Assembly (NCBI RefSeq): GCF_964222135.1
Contig: NZ_CAXQBR010000104.1
Location: 1-64,000 of the forward strand
DNA: 64,000 nt
Origin: Euzebya sp.
GTDB lineage: Bacteria > Actinomycetota > Nitriliruptoria > Euzebyales > Euzebyaceae
Direction of reading: 5' to 3'
The position numbers and the translations under genes are program-made. Under the pieces are notes generated by a model. It worked only from the letters and a program-made list of their open reading frames with translations. It did no database searches and had not been told where the DNA came from. Below are positions 30,701 through 37,745 of this stretch, piece after piece (within the stretch, counting starts at the first letter, position 1; every line of letters starts with the position of its first letter).

Positions 30701-31549
30701 ATGACCTACTCCATCGCTGCCGCCGACCCCGACCGCGACCAGGTCGGGGTGGCCGTCCAGTCGAAGTTCCTGGCCGTCGGGAACCTCGTGCCCTGGGCGC
30801 GGGGCGGGGTGGGGGCGTGCGCCGTCCAGGCCTTCCCGGACGTCACCGTGGGGCCGCGGGCGCTCGACCGCCTCGAGGCCGGGGAGGACCCCCAGGCGAT
30901 CCTCGACGACCTGGTCGTCGACGACCCGATGGCCGCCCAGCGCCAGACGGGCCTGGTCGCCGCGGACGGGCGCGCGGCCAGCCACACCGGCGAGGCCTGC
31001 TTCGCCTGGCGGGGGCACCGCGTCGGCCCCGGGTTCGCGATCCAGGGCAACGTGCTGGTCGGGCCGGAGGTGGTCGACGCGATGGCAGAGGCGTTCCTCG
31101 CCGCCACGGCCCGACCGCTGGCCCACCGGCTGCTGGCGGCGCTCGAGGCGGGGCAGGCCGCTGGCGGGGAGAAGCGCGGGATGGAGTCGGCCGCCGTCGT
31201 CGTGCGCCAGCCCGGCGGCGGGTACGGCGGCAACCACGACCGGCTGGTCGACCTGCGGGTCGATCACGACGACGACCCGATCACCCGGCTCGGCGAGCTG
31301 CTCGAGATCCGCGACCACCACTTCGACCGGGCGCCGGCGGAGGAGTGGGTGCCCCTCGACGACGACCTGACCGTCGAGGTGGCCGCGCGCCTCCGCGGCG
31401 GCGGGTGGCTGGCCGAGGGGCAACCCCTGGCCCATGCGCTGATGGGCTACCTCGGGTGGGAGAACCTCGAGGAGCGCTGGACCGACGCGGTGTCGATCGA
31501 CCCCGTCGCCCTGGCCCACCTCCGGCGGCACCTGCCGCGGTCGGGCTGA
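30701..31549 (+). CDS. DUF1028 family protein (Ntn-hydrolase-like)
   Basis: 282 aa from ATG 30701. The N-terminal domain carries the DUF1028 pattern: YSIAAADPDRDQVGVAVQSK, AVGNLVPWARGGVGACAVQA and GFAIQGNVLVGPEVV. The fold is related to Ntn-hydrolases, but whether this protein is an active amidase is unknown. The C-terminal part (about 215-282) resembles a peptidoglycan-binding-like tail seen in some members. Leaderless promoter; it is followed 43 nt later by a TetR gene with its own promoter. Confidence 0.9.
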   Translation: MTYSIAAADPDRDQVGVAVQSKFLAVGNLVPWARGGVGACAVQAFPDVTVGPRALDRLEAGEDPQAILDDLVVDDPMAAQRQTGLVAADGRAASHTGEACFAWRGHRVGPGFAIQGNVLVGPEVVDAMAEAFLAATARPLAHRLLAALEAGQAAGGEKRGMESAAVVVRQPGGGYGGNHDRLVDLRVDHDDDPITRLGELLEIRDHHFDRAPAEEWVPLDDDLTVEVAARLRGGGWLAEGQPLAHALMGYLGWENLEERWTDAVSIDPVALAHLRRHLPRSG

Positions 31550-31580
31550 CCCGGGGGGTCACAGGAGCCGGGTCGGCCGC

Positions 31581-31586
31581 TAGGGT
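31581..31586 (+). promoter_or_regulatory. Leaderless-type -10 element of the TetR gene
   Basis: TAGGGT ends 6 nt before ATG 31593; no ribosome-binding site lies between them. Confidence 0.55.
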
Positions 31587-31592
31587 GAGACG

Positions 31593-32210
31593 ATGTCTCC
31601 GCCGACGGACGCGACGACGACGTTCCGACGACCTGGGGGGCGTCGGGGGCGGGCACGCCTGACGACGCTGCTCGACGCCGCCGAGGCGCTGGTCGTCGAC
31701 GGCGACGTGGACGCGATCACGCTGGATGCGGTCGCCGAGCGGGCGTCGCTGCCGCTGTCGACGGTCCGCGCCCAGGCTGACGACGTCCGGGCGCTGTTCG
31801 ACCAGCTGGTCCTGCGCCTGCTCGACCGCCACGACGCGGTGCTGAACCGGGCGCTGCCGACCGAACCCGAACCGCTGGTCGAGGTGGCGGCCGGGGTCTA
31901 CGACACCTACGTCGCGCACTACCGCGCCGTCCCGGCCTTCCGTGCGCTGCGGTGCTCGTCGCGGTTCACCGACCGCCACCGCGAGTGGTTCGATCGGCGG
32001 GTGCGCCGGATGCTGATCCGCGTCCAGAGCCGGACCGTCCCGACGAACCTGACCGTCGAGCAGCTGCGGATCCCCTGGACGGTCGCCGACGCGATGCTCG
32101 AGGCGGCGTTCCGCCACGAGCCCGACGGCGACCCGGTGCTGATCGATGAGGGCCGTGCCCTGGTCCGCAACTCCGTCGAGCGGCTGGTCACCGCGACCGC
32201 CGCGGTCTAG
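31593..32210 (+). CDS. TetR-family transcriptional regulator
   Basis: 205 aa. The N-terminal helix-turn-helix spans about residues 22-67 (LTTLLDAAEALV, ITLDAVAERASLPLSTVRAQ), followed by an all-helical ligand domain with FRALRCSSRFTDRHREWFDRR. The recognition helix departs somewhat from the TetR norm (no KxxLF Tyr pattern). It ends 6 nt before the convergent DUF6504 gene. Its target genes cannot be inferred; no palindrome was noticed at its own promoter. Confidence 0.85.
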   Translation: MSPPTDATTTFRRPGGRRGRARLTTLLDAAEALVVDGDVDAITLDAVAERASLPLSTVRAQADDVRALFDQLVLRLLDRHDAVLNRALPTEPEPLVEVAAGVYDTYVAHYRAVPAFRALRCSSRFTDRHREWFDRRVRRMLIRVQSRTVPTNLTVEQLRIPWTVADAMLEAAFRHEPDGDPVLIDEGRALVRNSVERLVTATAAV

Positions 32211-32216
32211 CCGGCG

Positions 32217-32504
32217 TCAGTCCCAGACCCGGTCGAGGCGCCAGGTGCCGCCCTCGGCCACGAGCTCGTAGATGCCCCGTGTCGGAGTTCCGTTCTGCGC
32301 CTCCACCCGCCACAGGTCCCGTTGGGGCACCTCCACCCCTCCCCCGGTCCAGTACGCCGCGTCCTCGCGCCAGTGCCCCAGGACCGCCAGCACCCGGTAG
32401 CGGCCGCCCCGCCAGGTGAACCCGGCGGGGACCGCCCGGTCCTCGGCGGTGCTGTCGGCGTCGTCGACGTGGACCTCGACGGGTTCCCGGTATCGCTTCG
32501 TCAT
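32217..32504 (-). CDS. DUF6504 family protein, probable SOS-regulated
   Basis: 95 aa from ATG 32504, with CAGGAG 5 nt upstream. The sequence matches DUF6504: REPVEVHVDD near the start, the central PAGFTWRGGRYRVLAVLGHW, and the C-terminal GIYELVAEGGTWRLDRVWD. From memory, such genes in actinobacteria are usually found next to imuB or dnaE2, suggesting a role in damage-induced mutagenesis. Here it is about 17 kb from dnaE2, but its promoter has a LexA-like box. Transcripts would have a 5' UTR of about 138 nt with a hairpin. Confidence 0.85.
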   Translation of the reverse strand: MTKRYREPVEVHVDDADSTAEDRAVPAGFTWRGGRYRVLAVLGHWREDAAYWTGGGVEVPQRDLWRVEAQNGTPTRGIYELVAEGGTWRLDRVWD

Positions 32505-32554
32505 CGTCGCTCCTGGGTGCGGAGGGGAGATCGATGACCGTCGGGAAGGGAGCA

Positions 32555-32598
32555 GGGACGGGTGGTGTCGCGCCTTCCCAACGCGACCCACCCGTCCC
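32555..32598 (-). other. Stable hairpin in the 5' UTR of the DUF6504 gene
   Basis: The outer arms (32555-32564 and 32589-32598) pair over 10 bp, GGGACGGGTG with CACCCGTCCC; after a small bulge TCGCG pairs with CGCGA; the loop is about 9 nt. It lies between the LexA-controlled promoter and the gene start. It could be an attenuator or a terminator for the upstream rocD transcript (rocD ends at 32704); no T-tract follows. Confidence 0.55.
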
Positions 32599-32648
32599 TG
32601 CAGGCGGTCTCCCGGACGGCTGGGGGATGCGCCGTCTCAGGAGCCACC

Positions 32649-32678
32649 ATCGTACATGTGTTCGATCTCGTGCGTCAA
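32649..32678 (-). promoter_or_regulatory. Promoter with LexA-like box upstream of DUF6504
   Basis: Read leftward, TTGACG (32673-32678) and TACGAT (32649-32654) form a sigma-70-type promoter with an 18-nt spacer. Within it, TCGAACACATGTACGA (32650-32665) matches the TCGAAC-N4-GTTCGA LexA consensus at all but one base, and that base belongs to the -10 element. LexA bound here would block the promoter. Confidence 0.72.
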
Positions 32679-32703
32679 CCGGGTTGTCGTCACCCGACCG
32701 GCA

Positions 32704-33948
32704 TCACCCGAGCACGTCGACCATGCGGTCGACGATCCAGTCCGCCTCCTCCGCGGTGATCACCAGCGGGGGCGCCAACCGGATGGTCGTCTCGTGGGTG
32801 TCCTTCGCGAGGAGGCCGGCGGGGCCTGCCGGCCCATCCACCTGGGCGGACAGCAGCGCCTCGCAGTAGCGGCGGGCCGGCGGGTCGGCGTCGACCAGCT
32901 CCACGCCGAGCCACAGCCCCCGGGCGCGCACCTCCCGCACCCGCGGCAGGTCGGCCGCCCGGAGCCGTGCGGCCATCCGCGCCCCCAGCTCGTCGGCGTT
33001 CCGCTGGTGGGACCCCTCCGCCAGGAGGGCCACGACCTCGCGGCCGACGGCGCAGGCCAGCGGGTTCCCGCCGAAGGTCGACCCGTGCTGGCCCGGCCGG
33101 ATCACCCCGAGCACGTCGGTCCGCCCGACCACGGCCGACAGCGGCACGATGCCCCCGCCGAGGGCCTTGCCCAGCAGGAGCAGGTCAGGGCGGACGTCCT
33201 CGTGGTCGCAGGCGAACGTCCGGCCGGTGCGCCCGAGCCCCGACTGGATCTCGTCGGCGATCAGCAGCACCCCCTCGGCGTCGCAGATCTCGCGGACGTC
33301 CCGCAAGTAGCCGTCGGGCGGGATGACCACGCCGGCCTCCCCCTGGATCGGCTCGATGAGGACCGCGGCGGTGCGGGGGGTGATCGCGTCGGCGATGGCG
33401 TCCGCCCGGCCGTAGGGCACGCGCACGAAGCCCGGCGTGTAGGGGCCGAAGTGGTCGTGGGCGAGGGGATCGTCTGAGAAGGACACGATCGTGGTGGTGC
33501 GGCCGTGGAAGTTGCCCTCGGCGACGATGATCTCCGCCGTCCCGTCGGGGACGCCCTTGACCTCGTAGGCCCACTTGCGGGCGGTCTTGATGCCCGTCTC
33601 CACCGCCTCCGCGCCGGTGTTCATGGGCAGCACCAGCCCGGCCGGCCGCCCGTCGGCGTCGACCTCGATGCGGCACAGGTCGACCAGCTCGGCGCAGAAG
33701 GGGCCCAGCTGGTCGTTGTGGAAGGCCCGGCTGGTCAGGGTGAGCCGGTCGAGCTGGGCCCGCGCCGCCGCGACCAGGCGCGGGTGGCCGTGCCCGAAGT
33801 TGAGCGCGGAGTACGCCGCCAGGGCGTCGAGGTAGCGGCGACCGTCCTCGTCGGTCACGTAGGCCCCGGACGCGGTGGCGATCACGACCGGCAGCGGGTG
33901 GTAGTTGCGCGCGCCGAAGCGCTCCTCGAGCTGCAGTGCCAGCGACAT
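32704..33948 (-). CDS. rocD: Ornithine aminotransferase
   Basis: Class III PLP aminotransferase, 414 aa from ATG 33948, converting ornithine to glutamate-5-semialdehyde. It shows RNYHPLPVVI near the start, NTGAEAVETGIKTARKW, the dihydrophobic DEIQSGLGRTG, and the PLP lysine in LLLGKALGGGIVPLSAV near residue 250. The start overlaps the stop of the upstream arginine-degrading gene by one base (TGATG), indicating translational coupling and a shared pathway: arginine to ornithine to glutamate semialdehyde. Confidence 0.94.
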   Translation of the reverse strand: MSLALQLEERFGARNYHPLPVVIATASGAYVTDEDGRRYLDALAAYSALNFGHGHPRLVAAARAQLDRLTLTSRAFHNDQLGPFCAELVDLCRIEVDADGRPAGLVLPMNTGAEAVETGIKTARKWAYEVKGVPDGTAEIIVAEGNFHGRTTTIVSFSDDPLAHDHFGPYTPGFVRVPYGRADAIADAITPRTAAVLIEPIQGEAGVVIPPDGYLRDVREICDAEGVLLIADEIQSGLGRTGRTFACDHEDVRPDLLLLGKALGGGIVPLSAVVGRTDVLGVIRPGQHGSTFGGNPLACAVGREVVALLAEGSHQRNADELGARMAARLRAADLPRVREVRARGLWLGVELVDADPPARRYCEALLSAQVDGPAGPAGLLAKDTHETTIRLAPPLVITAEEADWIVDRMVDVLG

Positions 33949-34805
33949 CAGGCCACATCCTCCACGAGCGCGGGACCGGCCGCCACGGCGCGGGTGAGCC
34001 GCGTGTCGAGCGGCAGCGTCAGACAGCGGACCGCCCCGCCGGCCTTCGTGAACTCCCCGACGTCGACCACGACGACGTCGAAGCCCCAGGCCTCCAGCGC
34101 GCGGCCGACCGGCGGCGGGCAGGCGGGCATGACGACGGTGCGACCGACGACCGCGCTGTTCGCCGCGAACGTCGCCGCCTGGTCCGCGTCGAGCACCAGC
34201 GGCTCGGGGATCTGCGCCATCACCGCCCGGGCGCCGGCGGCGTCGTAGGCGTCCGGGAACACGATGGCCCGCCGCCGGTCGAGGGGGCAGAGGGTCAGGT
34301 CGACGTGGTACCAGCGCGGGTCGGCCAGCTCGACGCCGACGACCTCGCGGCCGGTCCAGCCCGACACGAAGGCGTGCGCCGACGTCGTGGACCGCTGGCC
34401 GTGGCCGGCGACCAGCACCTCGCCGAGGGGGAGGCAGTCCCCGAGCCCCTCGAGCACCGCGCCGTCCGGCAGGTGGGCGACGGCGAGGTCGTGCGCCGCG
34501 GCCCAGGCGGCGAACCGGTCGGTCTCCCCCGCGCGCTCGGGCCAGCGCATCCGCCCGGCGATGAAGGTGGCGCCGTCGACCAGCCCGGCGTTCGCGGTGA
34601 ACACCATGTCGGGCAGGTCGGGGACCGCCTCGACGACCTCCACCTCCGCCCCGGCCCGGCGGAGGGCTTCCGTCAGATCGAGCCACTGCACCATGGCGAG
34701 ATCGCGGTCCACCACGCCGTGCATCCACGGGTTGATCGCGTAGGCGACCTCGTAGTGGGTCGGCGGGCACATCAGGTACCGCCGGCCCCAGCTCAGCTCC
34801 TCCAC
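33948..34805 (-). CDS. Guanidine-modifying enzyme, dimethylargininase/arginine dihydrolase (ArgZ)-like
   Basis: 285 aa from GTG 34805 (AGGAGG 9 nt upstream). The beta-alpha propeller (pentein) family is clear: YLMCPPTHYEVAYAINPWM at residues 10-28, MVFTANAGLV at 67-76, His in WYHVDLTLCPL, and the nucleophilic Cys in GGAVRCLTLPL near 260. These phrases are much closer, from memory, to the catalytic domain of cyanobacterial arginine dihydrolase ArgZ than to classical dimethylargininase, and the Asn at 72 corresponds to the residue linked with release of ornithine. Coupling to rocD supports arginine to ornithine conversion. Databases may call it dimethylargininase. Confidence 0.85.
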   Translation of the reverse strand: MEELSWGRRYLMCPPTHYEVAYAINPWMHGVVDRDLAMVQWLDLTEALRRAGAEVEVVEAVPDLPDMVFTANAGLVDGATFIAGRMRWPERAGETDRFAAWAAAHDLAVAHLPDGAVLEGLGDCLPLGEVLVAGHGQRSTTSAHAFVSGWTGREVVGVELADPRWYHVDLTLCPLDRRRAIVFPDAYDAAGARAVMAQIPEPLVLDADQAATFAANSAVVGRTVVMPACPPPVGRALEAWGFDVVVVDVGEFTKAGGAVRCLTLPLDTRLTRAVAAGPALVEDVA

Positions 34806-34829
34806 GCCACCAACCCTCCTGTTCCGGTC

Positions 34830-34844
34830 GTCTGATCGTCAGAC
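34830..34844. promoter_or_regulatory. Probable GntR/FadR-type operator
   Basis: GTCTGA and TCAGAC form a perfect 6-3-6 inverted repeat 25 nt upstream of the arginine-enzyme gene. The overlapping TTGTCTGACGA on the leftward strand fits the FadR-subfamily operator TNGTNNNACNA exactly. A FadR-type GntR regulator is encoded 300 bp away. Confidence 0.6.
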
Positions 34845-34890
34845 AATACGCGATCGCGGAGGTGGAGGGACGGGGATCTGCGGCGGGCGG

Positions 34891-35107
34891 GCTGGGCGCC
34901 CACACCCCCGGGGTCTGTCCGGTTCGTTGCGTCCTGCGAGACGAAGGTGACAGACCCCGCCGGCTGGGCGTGCCACCCCCCGGAGGTCTGTCGGGTCTGT
35001 TGCGCCCTGCGAGACGAAGGTGACAGACCGGTGCTCAGGTGCTGCGCGACAGACCGGCGCTCAGCCGCTGCGCGACAGACCGGCGCTCAGCCGCTGTGCG
35101 TAAGACC
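34891..35107. repeat. Two 72-bp units and a 26-bp tandem array sharing GACAGACC
   Basis: Units at 34891-34962 and 34963-35034 are imperfect direct repeats; each has GGTCTGTC and GACAGACC (34912/34949 and 34985/35022) that can pair around a 29-nt loop containing CCTGCGAGACGAAGGT. From 35022 three 26-bp repeats, each opening with GACAGACC, follow at 35022, 35048 and 35074, ending in a degenerate GTAAGACC. This fills the 312-nt gap before the GntR gene, which otherwise holds only the operator and promoter. No ORF is supported. Confidence 0.7.
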
Positions 35108-35117
35108 CCGCCGGCTG

Positions 35118-35741
35118 TCAGGCGCCGGCGACGCGGACGAGGGTGTCGCGGGCGCGGGCGACGTGGTGCAGCGCGGCGGCGAGGTAGCCCTCGCGGTCCC
35201 CGGCGCGAAGGAGCTCGAGGAGCCGGGTGTGCTCGGCGACCTTGTCCGGCTCGGGTTGGGCCCGGTCGGCGGACACCAGCAGCAGACGGAGCTCGCCTGC
35301 CAGCTGGGAGTGGAACGCCGTGATCCGCGGCGATCCCGCGGCCTGCACGACGGCGCGGTGGAACGCCTCGTCCGCTTCGGCCCCCGCCTGGGTGTCGCCG
35401 GCGTCGACGGCGCGCCGCATCGCCTCGAGCGCCTCGGCGGCGGCGGTCGTGTCGCCCAGGTCCGCGGTCGCGACGTGGCGCTCGATCATCGATCGCGCCG
35501 CGATCAGGTCGTCGACGTCCGCCGCCGTGTGGCGGGTCACGATCGCGCCGCGGTGGTGCGCCTGGGTGACCAGGCCCTCGGCGACCAGCACCTTGATGGC
35601 CTCGCGGACCGTCGACCGCCCGACCTCGAACCTGGCGGCGAGCACCTGCTCGCGGAGGGACGCCCCCGGCGCGAGCGCGCCGCCGAGGATCTCCCCGCGG
35701 ACCGCCTGGGCGACCTGGTCGGTCAGGCTGAGCCGTTGCAC
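35118..35741 (-). CDS. GntR-family regulator, FadR subfamily (FCD domain)
   Basis: 207 aa from GTG 35741. The winged helix at residues 5-70 includes LREQVLAARFEVGRSTVREA and LVAEGLVTQAHHRGAIVTR; the FCD effector domain spans about 75-205, with metal/ligand His residues in EAFHRAVV and ALHHVARARD. It lies upstream of the arginine enzyme and rocD on the same strand and is their likely regulator, given a FadR-type operator before that operon. Effector unknown; arginine, ornithine or a product are reasonable guesses. Confidence 0.88.
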   Translation of the reverse strand: MQRLSLTDQVAQAVRGEILGGALAPGASLREQVLAARFEVGRSTVREAIKVLVAEGLVTQAHHRGAIVTRHTAADVDDLIAARSMIERHVATADLGDTTAAAEALEAMRRAVDAGDTQAGAEADEAFHRAVVQAAGSPRITAFHSQLAGELRLLLVSADRAQPEPDKVAEHTRLLELLRAGDREGYLAAALHHVARARDTLVRVAGA

Positions 35742-35748
35742 CGGCGGG

Positions 35749-35754
35749 ACGCTA
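35749..35754 (-). promoter_or_regulatory. Leaderless-type -10 element of the GntR gene
   Basis: TAGCGT on the leftward strand ends 7 nt before the GTG at 35741, with no Shine-Dalgarno between. Confidence 0.5.
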
Positions 35755-35798
35755 CCGCACGGACCGGACCGCGCCGGGACCGTCGATCCGCCGCGCGG

Positions 35799-36731
35799 TC
35801 AGCCACCGCCCCCCAGGGGGCTCGCGTCGAGGAAGGCCCCCGCCACCTGGTCGATCGGGGTGCCTGCCTGCGCCTCGGCGTTCAGATCGGCCAGGGCGTC
35901 GGTCGTCAGCTCCGCCGACAGGGACCCGACGAGCCGTTCGGCCCGGTCGTCGAGCACCGTGGTGTCGAGCCGGACCACGGGGGCGACCACCTGCGCCGGG
36001 AACACCCCCTGGTCGTCGGTCAGCGCGACCAGGCCGAGCTCGCGGGCCAGCCCGGAGGTCGCGCTGGCCATCCCCGCGATGCAGGTCCCCTCCGCCGTCC
36101 CCCGCAGGGCCTCCTCCTCCCCCGCGCCGCGGGTTGCGGTGGCGTCCGGGGCGATCGCGTAGGTGTCGGCCAGGTAGGCGTACCCCGACGGCGCGTCGAG
36201 GAAGGCCGGGTCGGCGCAGAGCGCGCCGTCGACCTGTCCGAGCTCGCCCGCCAGCCAGGTCAGCGTCGCGTCCTCGGCATCGGTCAGGGCCTCGGGCCGG
36301 ACGAAGAACGCGAGGCGGGCGTCGACGCCGCTCGAGGTGAGCCACCGCAGCCCGTTGCCCTCCTCCTCCGCCGCCACCGCCTCATAGGACTCCTGGGCGT
36401 CGATCGGCGGGGCGGTCAGCCCGAGGGCGAGCGCCCACGTCGCACCCGAGTAGTCCCAGTAGACGTCGATGTCGCCGTCCAGGGCGGCCTCGCGCACGTC
36501 GGTGGTGTCGCCGAGGTCGGGCACCACCTCGGCGGGGTGGCCATCGCGGTCGAGCAGCCCGGCGGTCAGCGCGGCGAGCACCTGCTGCTCGGTCGTGGAC
36601 CCCGCCCCCACCCGGATCGGCCGGGGGTCGTCGGCGCCGTCGCAGGCTGTGAGCGCGACCGCCACCAGCAGCGCCAGGACCGGCGCGATGAACCGGCGTG
36701 CGGAGCGTCGGGAGGCGGTTGGGGCTGGCAC
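35799..36731 (-). CDS. Glycine betaine/choline-type ABC substrate-binding lipoprotein (OpuAC/OsmF-like)
   Basis: 310 aa from GTG 36731. Signal peptide with lipobox ALTAC (Cys30), then the OpuAC fold with VGAGSTTEQQVLAAL, YWDYSGATWALALG and a closing LNAEAQAGTPIDQVAGAFL. Such receptors bind betaine, choline or related quaternary amines. No permease or ATPase gene is adjacent, so it either serves a transporter encoded elsewhere or is a non-transport sensor. Divergent from the Tat thioredoxin gene with only 24 nt between starts. Confidence 0.88.
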   Translation of the reverse strand: MPAPTASRRSARRFIAPVLALLVAVALTACDGADDPRPIRVGAGSTTEQQVLAALTAGLLDRDGHPAEVVPDLGDTTDVREAALDGDIDVYWDYSGATWALALGLTAPPIDAQESYEAVAAEEEGNGLRWLTSSGVDARLAFFVRPEALTDAEDATLTWLAGELGQVDGALCADPAFLDAPSGYAYLADTYAIAPDATATRGAGEEEALRGTAEGTCIAGMASATSGLARELGLVALTDDQGVFPAQVVAPVVRLDTTVLDDRAERLVGSLSAELTTDALADLNAEAQAGTPIDQVAGAFLDASPLGGGG

Positions 36732-36737
36732 TCCCCG

Positions 36738-36747
36738 ACGCTACTCT
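36738..36747. promoter_or_regulatory. Overlapping divergent -10 elements (OpuAC-like / thioredoxin-like)
   Basis: In ACGCTACTCT the leftward -10 TAGCGT (36738-36743) and rightward -10 TACTCT (36742-36747) share the TA at 36742-36743. They lie 6 nt from GTG 36731 and 8 nt from ATG 36756, so both mRNAs would be leaderless or nearly so. Confidence 0.55.
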
Positions 36748-36755
36748 CGCGCACC

Positions 36756-37742
36756 ATGCACCGCAGTTCGCCGAGCTCCTGGCACCGCAGATCGTTCTTG
36801 CGCGTCGCGTCGGCCGCGACCGCCGGACTGGCGCTGACGGCGTGCGGCGGCGAGGGCGCGGCCACCGGCGGGACCGCGTCGGAGGCCCCGGCGACCGATT
36901 CCGCGGACCTCCCCGCACCGGATGCACAGGGCACGCTCTTCGTGCAGCAGGCCTCCGTCGAGTACCTCACCGGCCAGGACCGCTACCTCGCCTTCGGGGT
37001 GCTCACGACGGAGATGTCCCCGCTCGGGGAGGACCGTCCCGTGCAGGTCTACCTCCGCCGCATCGCGACGTCGCCGGAGGAGACCGCGGAGGTCGTCGCC
37101 GGCCCGCTCGAGACGACCTTCAGCCCGGCGGTCGACACCGGCCAGCCGGTGTACTTCGTGCGGACCGACCTCAGCGACGAGGGGCTCTTCGAGATCGTGG
37201 CGCTGGCGGGCGAGGACTTCGGCACCGCGGCGATCCAGGTCGTCGACCCCCAGGACTCGAGGGTGAAGGACCCGACGGACCAGTCGCCCGTGATCCCGGG
37301 CACCGAGGCGATCAGCGCGCCGACCGCCACGGTCGCCGACGACCGGGGCGTGTTCGACATCTGCACCCAGGACCCCGAGTGCGGCATGCACGAGATGAGC
37401 CTGGACGAGGCCCTGCAGACCGGCCGCCCGGTCGCGCTCATGTTCGCCACCCCGCAGTTCTGCCAGACCGCCGTCTGCGGCCCGTCGGTCCAGACCCTCG
37501 AGACGATCCGCACCGAGGGCGACTGGGGCGACACGATCTTCATCCACAGCGAGATCTACGCCGAGGAGCCGAGCGGCACCGAGGTCGCCGCGACACCCGT
37601 CGTCGACGCGGTCGCGGCGTGGGGCCTGCCCACCGAGCCGTGGTTCTTCACGATCGGCGCCGACGGCGTCGTGGTAGACCGCCTGGACGGCCCGATGCCC
37701 CGCGAGATCCTGCAGGCGATGCTCGAGGACCTCACGGCCTGA
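36756..37742 (+). CDS. Tat-exported thioredoxin-like lipoprotein
   Basis: 328 aa from ATG 36756. The N-terminus has a twin-arginine motif (RRSFLRVASAATAG) followed by a lipobox LTACG, so the folded protein is probably exported by Tat and lipid-anchored. The C-terminal 150 residues are thioredoxin-like: PVALMFATPQFCQTAVCGP, with a CX4C pair in place of the usual CXXC, and a conserved EPWFFTIGADG strand. The middle region has a beta-sandwich character. The redox partner is unknown. Known analogues are predicted disulfide or copper-handling proteins, but this is uncertain. Confidence 0.82.
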   Translation: MHRSSPSSWHRRSFLRVASAATAGLALTACGGEGAATGGTASEAPATDSADLPAPDAQGTLFVQQASVEYLTGQDRYLAFGVLTTEMSPLGEDRPVQVYLRRIATSPEETAEVVAGPLETTFSPAVDTGQPVYFVRTDLSDEGLFEIVALAGEDFGTAAIQVVDPQDSRVKDPTDQSPVIPGTEAISAPTATVADDRGVFDICTQDPECGMHEMSLDEALQTGRPVALMFATPQFCQTAVCGPSVQTLETIRTEGDWGDTIFIHSEIYAEEPSGTEVAATPVVDAVAAWGLPTEPWFFTIGADGVVVDRLDGPMPREILQAMLEDLTA

Positions 37743-37745
37743 GCC

